Positions 1 through 5,658 of a stretch of DNA of 6,718 bases are shown here, one piece after another. How positions within the stretch are numbered: position 1 is the first letter of the stretch; the number at the start of each line of letters is the position of its first letter. The notes beneath the pieces are model-generated. The model was not told the origin of the DNA and did not search any database. It saw only the letters and a program-made list of their open reading frames with translations. Where the stretch lies: assembly GCA_018221005.1 (NCBI GenBank), contig JAAOXW010000023.1:1-6718 (forward strand), written 5' to 3'. Source of the DNA: Candidatus Altarchaeota archaeon. GTDB lineage: Archaea; SpSt-1190. The translations under genes were made by a program, and so were the position numbers.

Positions 1-567
1 CACATATACCTTCCCTTCCTGAGTTGCCAAATAAAAGCTTCCGGCAGTCTCAACAAAATCCCAAATGTCATTATTGGCAGTAAAGTTTGCCTTCACATTG
101 CCTGCAACATCAAAAGTGAAAAATGAGTGTCCAGAACTAATTCCAAACCCCCCATCAATTATTTTCACTCTCCAGCTCTTGGTTTGTTTCTCCTGCCAAA
201 TAAGATTCATGTCAAAAACAACCATCTTTGGTTCAAAACTCCACTGGTGTTGGAAATTAGGAAAAGTATATGAGTTAATATTTGGGAATCGTTGTCCCGT
301 CTCGGTCATCACAATTTGACCGTTTGAGATAGTAAAATCAGAAAGTCCATTAGTTCCGAAGTAAGTTGCAAGAGTCCCGTTCTTGAAAAACACATAGAGC
401 ATTTTTTGGGTTCCAACAACGTAATAGTCATCCGTGGTTTCAATCTTTACTGGGGCAGACCCCACCATTGGATTTAGTTGTGCTGAAAAGACAGGAAACA
501 CTGTAAACGAGAGTATGAGAGAGAGAAAGAATAGTTTTTGAAGTTCCAACAGTTTCTTGAAACCCAC
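1..567 (-). CDS. Secreted protein of unknown function, possibly beta-propeller-like; 3' end beyond the window
   Basis: The minus strand from 567 to the left edge is one open frame of 189 codons with no stop, so the gene continues outside the window. A TAG lies directly before the GTG at 567-565, which makes that GTG the furthest-upstream start. The N-terminus is a clear signal peptide: basic GFKK, then a hydrophobic stretch at about residues 11-27, with likely cleavage after FSA (residue 29). The rest is rich in aromatic, Asn, Gly and Thr residues and has no cysteine. Two segments, residues 57-91 and 149-185, share the pattern F-x3-G-x-(L/V)-x3-F-x2-N-x-(L/I)-x-D-F-x4-G, 92 residues apart. 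This suggests a repeated beta unit, perhaps propeller blades of about 46 residues. I do not recognise a family. Export is well supported; the propeller idea is inference. It is divergent from alaX. Confidence 0.8.
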   Translation of the reverse strand, partial: MGFKKLLELQKLFFLSLILSFTVFPVFSAQLNPMVGSAPVKIETTDDYYVVGTQKMLYVFFKNGTLATYFGTNGLSDFTISNGQIVMTETGQRFPNINSYTFPNFQHQWSFEPKMVVFDMNLIWQEKQTKSWRVKIIDGGFGISSGHSFFTFDVAGNVKANFTANNDIWDFVETAGSFYLATQEGKVYV

Positions 568-572
568 CTACA

Positions 573-578
573 TTTAAG
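573..578 (+). promoter_or_regulatory. Candidate TATA box for alaX
   Basis: The motif TTTAAG lies about 44 nt upstream of the alaX ATG. With usual archaeal spacing it predicts a transcript start near 600, giving a leader of about 20 nt that would include the GGAG at 609-612. The alternative is a leaderless transcript from the TTTAAA at 594-599. Confidence 0.3.
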
Positions 579-593
579 CCCTACCCCTGCCCA

Positions 594-599
594 TTTAAA
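594..599 (-). promoter_or_regulatory. Candidate TATA box for the minus-strand secreted protein
   Basis: The motif TTTAAA is centred about 29 nt upstream of the GTG at 567. That would place the transcript start within a few nucleotides of the start codon and give a nearly leaderless mRNA. The motif is palindromic, so it could also act toward alaX, whose ATG is about 23 nt away on the other side. Confidence 0.4.
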
Positions 600-608
600 C
601 CGTCCTTT

Positions 609-612
609 GGAG
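609..612 (+). promoter_or_regulatory. Shine-Dalgarno of alaX
   Basis: GGAG sits 7 nt before the ATG at 620. It supports that start and argues that the alaX mRNA carries a short leader. Confidence 0.55.
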
Positions 613-619
613 TCAAAAT

Positions 620-1327
620 ATGACTGAACTACTCCATATGAAAGATTGTTACATCAAACGATTTGAGGCAGAAATTGTTGAAGTTTTAGAAAGTGGTGTG
701 GTTCTTAGTGAGACGGCGTTCTATCCTCTCGCAGGGGGAGTGCAAGAGGACAAGGGGATGCTTGTTGTTAATGGAAAAAAATACAATGTGACGGCCACCA
801 AGTGGATGGATGAGAAAGTAGTTCACATCTTGGATTCTGTCGAAGGACTTACTTCAGGCACAAAGGTCAATGGAGAACTCGAGTGGGACAGGAGATATAA
901 AATTATGCGACTCCACACGGCAGCACATCTCTTAGAGGCGGTGATTTACAAAAAAACGGGCGCACTGATTGGTGGGGGAAAAGTTTCAGTTGACGGAAGT
1001 TATATGGGCTTCACTCTTGATGAGATGGATCGTGAACTCATTATAGATACGGTGAAAGTTGCTAATAAATTAGTTGACGCAGGTGCAAAAGTGAAAGTCA
1101 GCTTTATGAAGGGGGAAGAAGCACTAAAACATCCAGGCATGGTAAAACTAGCAGGAAAGCTTCCTCCAAAAGTTGCGGAACTGAGGATTGTTGAAATTGA
1201 AGGTATTGATAGGCAAGCTTGTGGGGGGCCACATGTTGAAAACATTAATGAAATTGAAGAGATTCGTGTTGTGAAATTAAAAAATAAAGGAGCAAAAAAC
1301 CGTCGACTTTATTTTGAAGTTATTTGA
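620..1327 (+). CDS. alaX: AlaX-type alanyl-tRNA editing protein (type II, AlaX-M-like)
   Basis: This is a free-standing homologue of the AlaRS editing domain, expected to hydrolyse Ser-tRNA-Ala (and possibly Gly-tRNA-Ala) in the cytoplasm. At 235 residues it is close to the medium AlaX class, with an N-terminal beta-barrel domain before the metal-binding core. Visible motifs are FYPLAGGVQEDKG (residues 35-46 region, the family's FYPxxGG...DxG segment), the first zinc half-site HTAAH (His99, His103), a glycine-rich loop GGGKVSVDG (about 118-126) and the second half-site CGGPH (Cys201, His205). The C-terminal KGAKNRRLYFEV matches the family's KG..xRRI.F ending. All four zinc ligands are present, so it should be active. 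The ATG at 620 has a good Shine-Dalgarno, and MTELL-x-K-D is a normal AlaX-M N-terminus. Its last 8 nt overlap the end of the convergent ASCH gene. Confidence 0.93.
   Translation: MTELLHMKDCYIKRFEAEIVEVLESGVVLSETAFYPLAGGVQEDKGMLVVNGKKYNVTATKWMDEKVVHILDSVEGLTSGTKVNGELEWDRRYKIMRLHTAAHLLEAVIYKKTGALIGGGKVSVDGSYMGFTLDEMDRELIIDTVKVANKLVDAGAKVKVSFMKGEEALKHPGMVKLAGKLPPKVAELRIVEIEGIDRQACGGPHVENINEIEEIRVVKLKNKGAKNRRLYFEVI
1279..1299 (-). terminator. Oligo-T tracts, possible terminator of the minus-strand operon
   Basis: Read on the minus strand, two T6 runs (1299-1294 and 1284-1279) lie 20-40 nt beyond the ASCH stop, inside the alaX coding region. Archaeal termination often needs only oligo-U runs, so this is a reasonable site. 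The same bases encode Lys-rich alaX codons, which could explain the runs without any terminator role. Confidence 0.3.
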
Positions 1328-1583
1328 GTCCAATTACAAGAAAGCCATGCTCCTCGACTTCTTCCTTGGAAAAAAAATCTAAAGCTTTAGTTCGCAAGAC
1401 AAAACCCACTTCCTTTCTGATTTCGCGTCCAGTATATTTCTTGCTTTTTGGGTCATGTTCTCGCAAAACCAAAATGTCTCCCTTTTTACAAGTCCAGTCC
1501 GCTAATCGCACCTCAAAGTTTTTTTCTCCAGATAAAACTTTACTAAAGTATTCAGGGGTTATTTTTTTCTCAATTACTACCAT
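1320..1583 (-). CDS. Small ASCH/PUA-like domain protein (DUF3850-like)
   Basis: An 87-residue protein covering one ASCH fold and little else. The ASCH signature G-x-K-x-x-E-x-R is present as Gly19, Lys21, Glu24 and Arg26, followed by GDILVLREHDP (35-45) and YTGREI (50-55), the pattern of the DUF3850 branch. ASCH domains are PUA-like and thought to bind RNA or modified nucleosides. Some members are ribonucleases, and YqfB is an N4-acetylcytidine amidohydrolase, but the substrate here cannot be read from sequence. I chose the ATG at 1583 because GGTGA lies 5 nt upstream and the domain begins immediately after it. An in-frame ATG at 1619 would add 12 residues outside the domain. It overlaps the agmatinase end by 14 nt, so it is the last gene of the operon and probably translationally coupled. 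Confidence 0.8.
   Translation of the reverse strand: MVVIEKKITPEYFSKVLSGEKNFEVRLADWTCKKGDILVLREHDPKSKKYTGREIRKEVGFVLRTKALDFFSKEEVEEHGFLVIGLK
1519..1568 (+). terminator. Oligo-T tracts downstream of alaX, possible terminators
   Basis: Plus-strand T7 runs at 1519-1525 and 1562-1568 are the first long T tracts after the alaX stop. They lie inside the opposing ASCH gene, where they are Lys codons, so the terminator role is only a possibility. No hairpin is obvious. Confidence 0.2.
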
Positions 1584-2409
1584 TTTTATCACCAAGTAAA
1601 AACAGTGCTTTTCTTGCAATTAGCGCTGCCGCAGTTGATGTATCGTCACCAAAGAATTTTTGTGGGATTCCCTCAACAATGTCAATTCCGGTCTTTTTTC
1701 CGGAGAGGGTCCCTAAAACTTGTGAGAGAGTCATACCCGAATGTGGTTCTGGATTCGTAACACTCGCATGTTCAAAGACGTCCATGTCTATAGAAACATA
1801 GTCTGCCCTCTTTACATGTTCGTTCACTTTTTTCATATCAAGTTTTTCTCCGTAGAGTACATTAGACTTCTTGATAAAAGCTGTCTCCTCTTCTGCAATA
1901 CTTCGGACACCCACTAAGGAACAATTTTCTGCACCAAGTATTTCAGACACTCTTCGAAAAGTACATGCGAACGATTGTTTGGTTCCCCTATCTTCATCAC
2001 GTGAGTCTGCGTGGGCATCAAATTGAACGTATGTTTTTACTGCCTTCTTTTCTTTCAAAAAAGCTATGACGGGTATAGTGATTGCATGGTTGCCCCCAAG
2101 GACAAGAAACTTTCGAAAACCTTCATTCCACAAATCCCCAAGAAACGCTGTTACTTCCTTCACAAAAACAGAGGAGTCAGGTCCTGGAATTAAATCTCCA
2201 ACATCAATTGAGTTGGTGGTGTGAACACTTTGATTATTTTCTTCCCATTCAATTCCATGGGTAGCCAGTCTAATTGCAATGGGAAATGCAGCCGCACCTT
2301 TTCCAATGTGGCTTGTTGAATCATAAACAATTCCCAAAACAGCAGTCTTACTCTTGCCAGTTCTTGGCAGACCAAATAGTGACCAATTTGTAATATTCAC
2401 AACACTCAC
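1570..2409 (-). CDS. speB: Agmatinase-family ureohydrolase (arginase superfamily)
   Basis: Expected to hydrolyse agmatine to putrescine and urea with a binuclear Mn centre. All six metal ligands of the arginase fold are visible: His108 in GGNHAIT, Asp131/His133/Asp135 in FDAHAD, and Asp208/Asp210 in SIDMD. The N-terminal GIVYDSTSHIGKGAAAFP segment matches the family's substrate-entry region, and DIVEGIP (Glu246) the late conserved acid. The third motif is altered: the usual DxDxxDPA reads DMDVFEHA. Length 279 is normal. Sequence alone does not separate agmatinase from arginase or guanidinobutyrase. The gene directly upstream makes agmatine, which favours agmatinase. Two GTG codons stand in tandem; I prefer the second (2409), which overlaps the decarboxylase TGA by 4 nt and is better spaced from an upstream GTGAG, while GTG 2412 adds one residue. 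Confidence 0.86.
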   Translation of the reverse strand: MSVVNITNWSLFGLPRTGKSKTAVLGIVYDSTSHIGKGAAAFPIAIRLATHGIEWEENNQSVHTTNSIDVGDLIPGPDSSVFVKEVTAFLGDLWNEGFRKFLVLGGNHAITIPVIAFLKEKKAVKTYVQFDAHADSRDEDRGTKQSFACTFRRVSEILGAENCSLVGVRSIAEEETAFIKKSNVLYGEKLDMKKVNEHVKRADYVSIDMDVFEHASVTNPEPHSGMTLSQVLGTLSGKKTGIDIVEGIPQKFFGDDTSTAAALIARKALFLLGDKNGSN

Positions 2410-2873
2410 CACTTCTCACTTTTGAACACTGCACAAACAAGGGCACAAACGGAGTAGTCATCAACACAGTCGGCGCCAACTATTTTTGTTCCAATTGAAC
2501 TAAATTTACCTGTCCTATATTGGAGCATACTTTCAATGCTTCCATTTATTTTTGCGCGGAGGTCCTTTTCAGTGGATGCATTTGGTTCAACAAAAATTCC
2601 ACTTCCATCCTCTCTTTGTGCCCACCCCAAACCAGCCCAAGCTTCCTCCCCTACAACAGTTGCAAACCGACAACTCAAAACCACATAGAGTCTGTGGCCA
2701 ATTTTGTTATCGTCCTTTGCAGGCTTTTTGAATACAATTTTTGAGCCCGTTGGCACTACTGAACTCAAAGGTATGAGATTAAAATCAGAAATCCCCGCAC
2801 TGTGTAAAGCCTTATCAAACGCCGAAATCTCCGTAGGTCCTGATTCAGATGCCCAGGTTACTTGGATTTCCAT
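2406..2873 (-). CDS. pdaD: Pyruvoyl-dependent arginine decarboxylase proenzyme
   Basis: Converts arginine to agmatine and CO2, the first step of archaeal polyamine synthesis. The 155-residue proenzyme has the self-cleavage sequence NLIPLSSVVP. Cleavage between Ser37 and Ser38 would give a short beta chain and an alpha chain carrying an N-terminal pyruvoyl group. Asn32 lies five residues before the serine pair, as Asn47 does in the Methanocaldococcus enzyme, and Glu96 in GIFVEP is the likely counterpart of its catalytic Glu109. The GEEAWAGLGWA block (about 75-85) is also typical. Length agrees with the family (about 150-165). I chose the ATG at 2873. An in-frame TTG at 2879, 2 nt after the upstream stop, would add two residues. 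The upstream fusion gene ends 8 nt before it, and the agmatinase start overlaps its stop, so the two polyamine steps are coupled. Confidence 0.92.
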   Translation of the reverse strand: MEIQVTWASESGPTEISAFDKALHSAGISDFNLIPLSSVVPTGSKIVFKKPAKDDNKIGHRLYVVLSCRFATVVGEEAWAGLGWAQREDGSGIFVEPNASTEKDLRAKINGSIESMLQYRTGKFSSIGTKIVGADCVDDYSVCALVCAVFKSEKW

Positions 2874-2881
2874 TTCCAACT

Positions 2882-4771
2882 TTACTCTGCCGATTTATAA
2901 TTGATTCTCCCCTTGAAAAGAGGTGCATTTTCCACAAAAGTTTCAAATTCTCCCCCTTCCCCAGCGGGGCTGAAGTGATGCTTTTTTGAGAGAGTTATTA
3001 GGTCTTCAGCCACTTCAGGAGTTATTTTTCGCCCAACCCACTCGTCATCTAGACCATCTGCAGCCGTGGAAACTATTACGAACTCGAGGTTCTTAGCAGC
3101 GGACCTCAAATAATTTTCGTGATTGATTCCCCACAGGGGGGCATGTGAAGAAAGCCCCAGTGAAAGACAAATCGATTCGATTCGCGTTCGCTGATATTCT
3201 GAACTGAGGGCCCCTGAAATTACACCTTCAATTCCAAAGTTTAGTTGAGCCTCGGCTATTGCAAGTTCTAAGTCTTTTAATTCCTCTTCCTTCTTGCCGG
3301 AAGATTCCCTCAGGATGAGTGGAATTCCTGATGCTTTGGCTTGTTGCTTGATAAGTTCCACATCAGGAAGTTGAAACATCCATGAATCCTCGCGCAAAGG
3401 GGAGATGCAAATCAAACAAGCGATGGGATAGTTCAATCTTGCCATAGTCAAGATGGAAGACCATGAATCCTTCCCCCCCGAAATGAGAGCCCCAAGTTTT
3501 TTGTTTGTGGGGTGGAATTGTTTTAGGAAGGGACTCTTTGGTTTCGGGAGAACTTTAGAAAACCCAGAGCCATATTGAGCTGCCTTCTTGGGTTCCCATG
3601 CAAGATCACCAAACTTTTTTTCAGCAATTTTTCGTAAAGTTTGTTTCTTGTCGAGAGACACATCTTTTGAAGCTACAACATGGTTCACAAGAAACTTATC
3701 TAAGTATGGAACTCGCACCTCTGAACCTGCCAGAAGCCCTGCGACATTGACAAAGTAAGTACTTCTCTCGTATATGTTTTGGAGTGCCCACTTCTGCTCT
3801 AAGTGAGGCGTTCTATGCATTCTCGCATAACCCCCAAACAATTCATCCGCCCCAAAACCTGCCAAAACAACTTTCTTGTCCGCTTTTTTTGAGGCGAAAT
3901 AGACTACTGCTGCAGCCTCCACTTTAACGGGGTCTGAGCTCTCTATTGCTTTTGAAATGAGCGGGATTTTTTCAAGAACCTCTTCTTTTGAAAGTTCAAA
4001 GGCATTGAGTTTTATTCCAATTGTTTCTGCGAATTTCTTGGCGCGGGCAAGATCAGAACTCCCCTCAAGACCAACAGCCACAGCAGTGAACGGAACTTCG
4101 CTTTCCTTTAGATGGTGAGCAATTATTGCAGAATCAACACCGCCCGAAAGGAGGAGTGCGATGTCCCCTTCATAACCAGCTACCCGCTTCATGATTGCAT
4201 GGTGAATGAGAGTATCAATAGTTCCTTTAGTTTCAGGGGGGGTTTGTAGTTTGTTGTGGTGTTCTAACTTTGAATTAGTGTATTTCAAAAATTTACTAGG
4301 ATGAAGTTCTCTTAAGTTTGGAAATGCTTTTCGTTCACTGGCAAATGCAAGAGGTTTCTCAGAAAAAAAGAGGGGGAACACTCCCAAATCATCTCTGGCC
4401 AAAAAGGTATGAGTTCCATTGTGGAATGCAAGTGCATAGGGCCCATCCAACATTTCAAAAACAGTCTCTGGGCGTTCAGTGTTCATGAGGAGCTTGAAAA
4501 CTAGTTCCGCATCATTTCGGGCATTAGTGAGCTTGTGTTTTTTGGCCAGTTGTTTCCAATTGTATATTTCGAGGTTTCCCACCATCCAAGCTTTTCCCTC
4601 AGTCAGTGGTTGGGGAACATGTCCAACCGTGGCGTGGAGGTTGTGACCCACCACACCTCCCCTGACAGGGACATATCCAGAAGCATCCCTTCCCCTGTGT
4701 TCCATCCGTTTCAAGGCGGTTTTAACACGTTTTTCCGCGTCGGTTCCAAACCAACCTGCAATCCCACACAT
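2882..4771 (-). CDS. Three-domain fusion: class II glutaminase + AsnB-type ATP-PPase + Dph6-type diphthine-ammonia ligase
   Basis: A 629-residue protein with three enzyme domains. Residues 2-165 are a class II (Ntn) glutamine amidotransferase. Cys2 is the nucleophile, which sets the ATG at 4771 as the start rather than the TTG one codon upstream. HRGRD (25-29), EIYN (68-71), NDAE (86-89) and ARDDLG are also visible. Residues 185-410 are an asparagine-synthetase ATP-pyrophosphatase: SGGVDS (209-214), GADELFGGY (307-315), VRVPYLDK and AAQYGSG. Residues 422-629 are a second PP-loop domain of the DUF71/Dph6 family: SGGKDS (431-436), GALSSEYQRTR, PLWG, GLDDEWVGR and GEGGEFET (604-611). AsnB makes asparagine from aspartate, glutamine and ATP; Dph6 amidates diphthine on EF2 using ATP and ammonium. 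The glutaminase reads HRGRDASG rather than the usual AsnB HRGPD and has Leu67 where NGE is common, so the AsnB-part product is less certain. First gene of the operon. Confidence 0.9.
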   Translation of the reverse strand: MCGIAGWFGTDAEKRVKTALKRMEHRGRDASGYVPVRGGVVGHNLHATVGHVPQPLTEGKAWMVGNLEIYNWKQLAKKHKLTNARNDAELVFKLLMNTERPETVFEMLDGPYALAFHNGTHTFLARDDLGVFPLFFSEKPLAFASERKAFPNLRELHPSKFLKYTNSKLEHHNKLQTPPETKGTIDTLIHHAIMKRVAGYEGDIALLLSGGVDSAIIAHHLKESEVPFTAVAVGLEGSSDLARAKKFAETIGIKLNAFELSKEEVLEKIPLISKAIESSDPVKVEAAAVVYFASKKADKKVVLAGFGADELFGGYARMHRTPHLEQKWALQNIYERSTYFVNVAGLLAGSEVRVPYLDKFLVNHVVASKDVSLDKKQTLRKIAEKKFGDLAWEPKKAAQYGSGFSKVLPKPKSPFLKQFHPTNKKLGALISGGKDSWSSILTMARLNYPIACLICISPLREDSWMFQLPDVELIKQQAKASGIPLILRESSGKKEEELKDLELAIAEAQLNFGIEGVISGALSSEYQRTRIESICLSLGLSSHAPLWGINHENYLRSAAKNLEFVIVSTAADGLDDEWVGRKITPEVAEDLITLSKKHHFSPAGEGGEFETFVENAPLFKGRINYKSAE

Positions 4772-4780
4772 CAAAAGCCA

Positions 4781-4788
4781 TATAAGAG
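4781..4788 (+). promoter_or_regulatory. TATA box for the secreted protein at 4807
   Basis: TATAAGAG is centred about 23 nt upstream of the GTG at 4807. This is the usual archaeal TATA-to-start distance, so the mRNA is predicted to be leaderless. No Shine-Dalgarno precedes the GTG, which agrees. Confidence 0.55.
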
Positions 4789-4791
4789 CGG

Positions 4792-4800
4792 ATAATAAAA
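4792..4800 (-). promoter_or_regulatory. TATA-like box for the glutaminase-AsnB-Dph6 operon
   Basis: On the minus strand TTTTATTAT is centred about 25 nt upstream of the ATG at 4771, predicting a leaderless operon mRNA. No Shine-Dalgarno is visible before that ATG. The box lies beyond the opposing TATA box, so the two divergent promoters are interleaved. Confidence 0.45.
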
Positions 4801-4806
4801 CAGTTT

Positions 4807-5658
4807 GTGGGAAGGAAACTGGTATTCTTATTCTTCGTGATTATGATGCCAGTCTTTGCTTGTTTTTCATTGGCAGATTTAGGTTCAATTGAAATTGAAA
4901 CCCCAGTTGACATATCCAAACTTTCATTGGCAAAAAATGTCAACATGGGGGTAATTGGTTCCTTTAGAAACCCAATTGATCCAAAAGTAGCGGTCATATT
5001 CAATAAGGAGGGCTTCAGACTTATTTTTCCAACTACTGAATCGGAGTTCTTTGCATGTGAGGCCGATGAAAAATACATCTTTGTTAAAGAAAATTGTTCA
5101 ACAGGAACAGTCATCTCACACTATGGCGAAAGAACTTACTATGTCGATGACCAATTCACTTTTGAAGCCATAAAAGCCCCTTGTGAGGGGTCGGAGTGTG
5201 GATGGAAGTTGTCAATGGACTATCTTGAATTTCCAAGGGATTATCTTGTTGGTTGTTGGAGGTCTGTAGTTTGGTCTTGCAAGCTGGTGAATAAGAGTGT
5301 AGTGCTTGGGTATGGGGAACGTGGCGTTGATGAAATTGTGAATAAAACAGTTGAGTATCTTAATGACAATAACATCATTAATTTGAAAAAACAAGATTTG
5401 GCAGATATTGCAAGTGTCAGTCGACTTGGCCACTCCGGACATAATAATCGGCTTGTGAAATTTGAAGGGAAGTGGATGCCATATTCTGAAACAGAAAATG
5501 CAGAATTAATCCGTGAAATTACCCTTGGGGGTTGTGGGGAGGATGAAACTGTGGAGGATGTTCCGGAAGATGTTCTTCAGTTTTCAAATGTTTTGTCCAA
5601 AAACCCGTTTACTGTTTTTTTCCGTAAGCTTCTCCAGTTCCTTGGCATCAATATTTAG
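4807..5658 (+). CDS. Secreted cysteine-containing protein of unknown function
   Basis: 283 residues; I do not recognise a family. A basic start (GRK) followed by a hydrophobic run at about 5-22 is a signal peptide, with probable cleavage after SLA (residue 23). The mature part has seven cysteines (84, 97, 126, 131, 150, 158, 243), including a CEGSEC pair and a C-x7-C pair, which suggests disulfides outside the cell. Several N-x-S/T sites are present (for example NCS at 96, NKS at 162, NKT at 179). Residues 171-210 look helical and charged. After an acidic stretch (244-256) the C-terminus NPFTVFFRKLLQFLGINI is amphipathic or hydrophobic and might associate with membrane. Start is GTG 4807, matched to the TATA box. 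The last 75 nt overlap the end of the convergent tatD-family gene. Confidence 0.8.
   Translation: MGRKLVFLFFVIMMPVFACFSLADLGSIEIETPVDISKLSLAKNVNMGVIGSFRNPIDPKVAVIFNKEGFRLIFPTTESEFFACEADEKYIFVKENCSTGTVISHYGERTYYVDDQFTFEAIKAPCEGSECGWKLSMDYLEFPRDYLVGCWRSVVWSCKLVNKSVVLGYGERGVDEIVNKTVEYLNDNNIINLKKQDLADIASVSRLGHSGHNNRLVKFEGKWMPYSETENAELIREITLGGCGEDETVEDVPEDVLQFSNVLSKNPFTVFFRKLLQFLGINI

Noticed and set aside
65..319. Plus-strand open frame of 84 codons
   Set aside because: It is antisense to the signal-peptide gene on the minus strand, has no domain, and its composition is that of a shadow frame.
1324..1599. Plus-strand open frame of 91 codons after alaX
   Set aside because: It mirrors the ASCH gene almost exactly on the opposite strand and shows no family motif, while the minus frame has the full ASCH signature.
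3473..3479. C7 run (G7 in the gene) in the Dph6 PP-loop, a possible frameshift or slippage site
   Set aside because: The frame reads correctly through it as Ser-Gly-Gly-Lys and family motifs continue to the C-terminus, so no frameshift is needed.
2885..3508. Dph6 part translated as a separate protein
   Set aside because: No in-frame ATG, GTG or TTG lies in the linker ahead of its PP-loop; the first Met falls after the loop.
4772..4774. In-frame TTG one codon upstream of the fusion gene's ATG
   Set aside because: It would bury the catalytic cysteine at position 3. The Ntn glutaminase needs Cys2, exposed after Met removal, which fits only the ATG at 4771.
4807..4875. Lipoprotein signal at Cys19 (VFAC) of the secreted protein
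   Set aside because: Phe at the -2 position is a poor lipobox, and a standard cleavage site after SLA follows; ordinary secretion is more likely.
4722..5114. Minus-strand open frame of 130 codons spanning the divergent promoter
   Set aside because: It is antisense to the secreted protein and out of frame with the fusion gene. The divergent promoters and the Cys2 start explain the region better.
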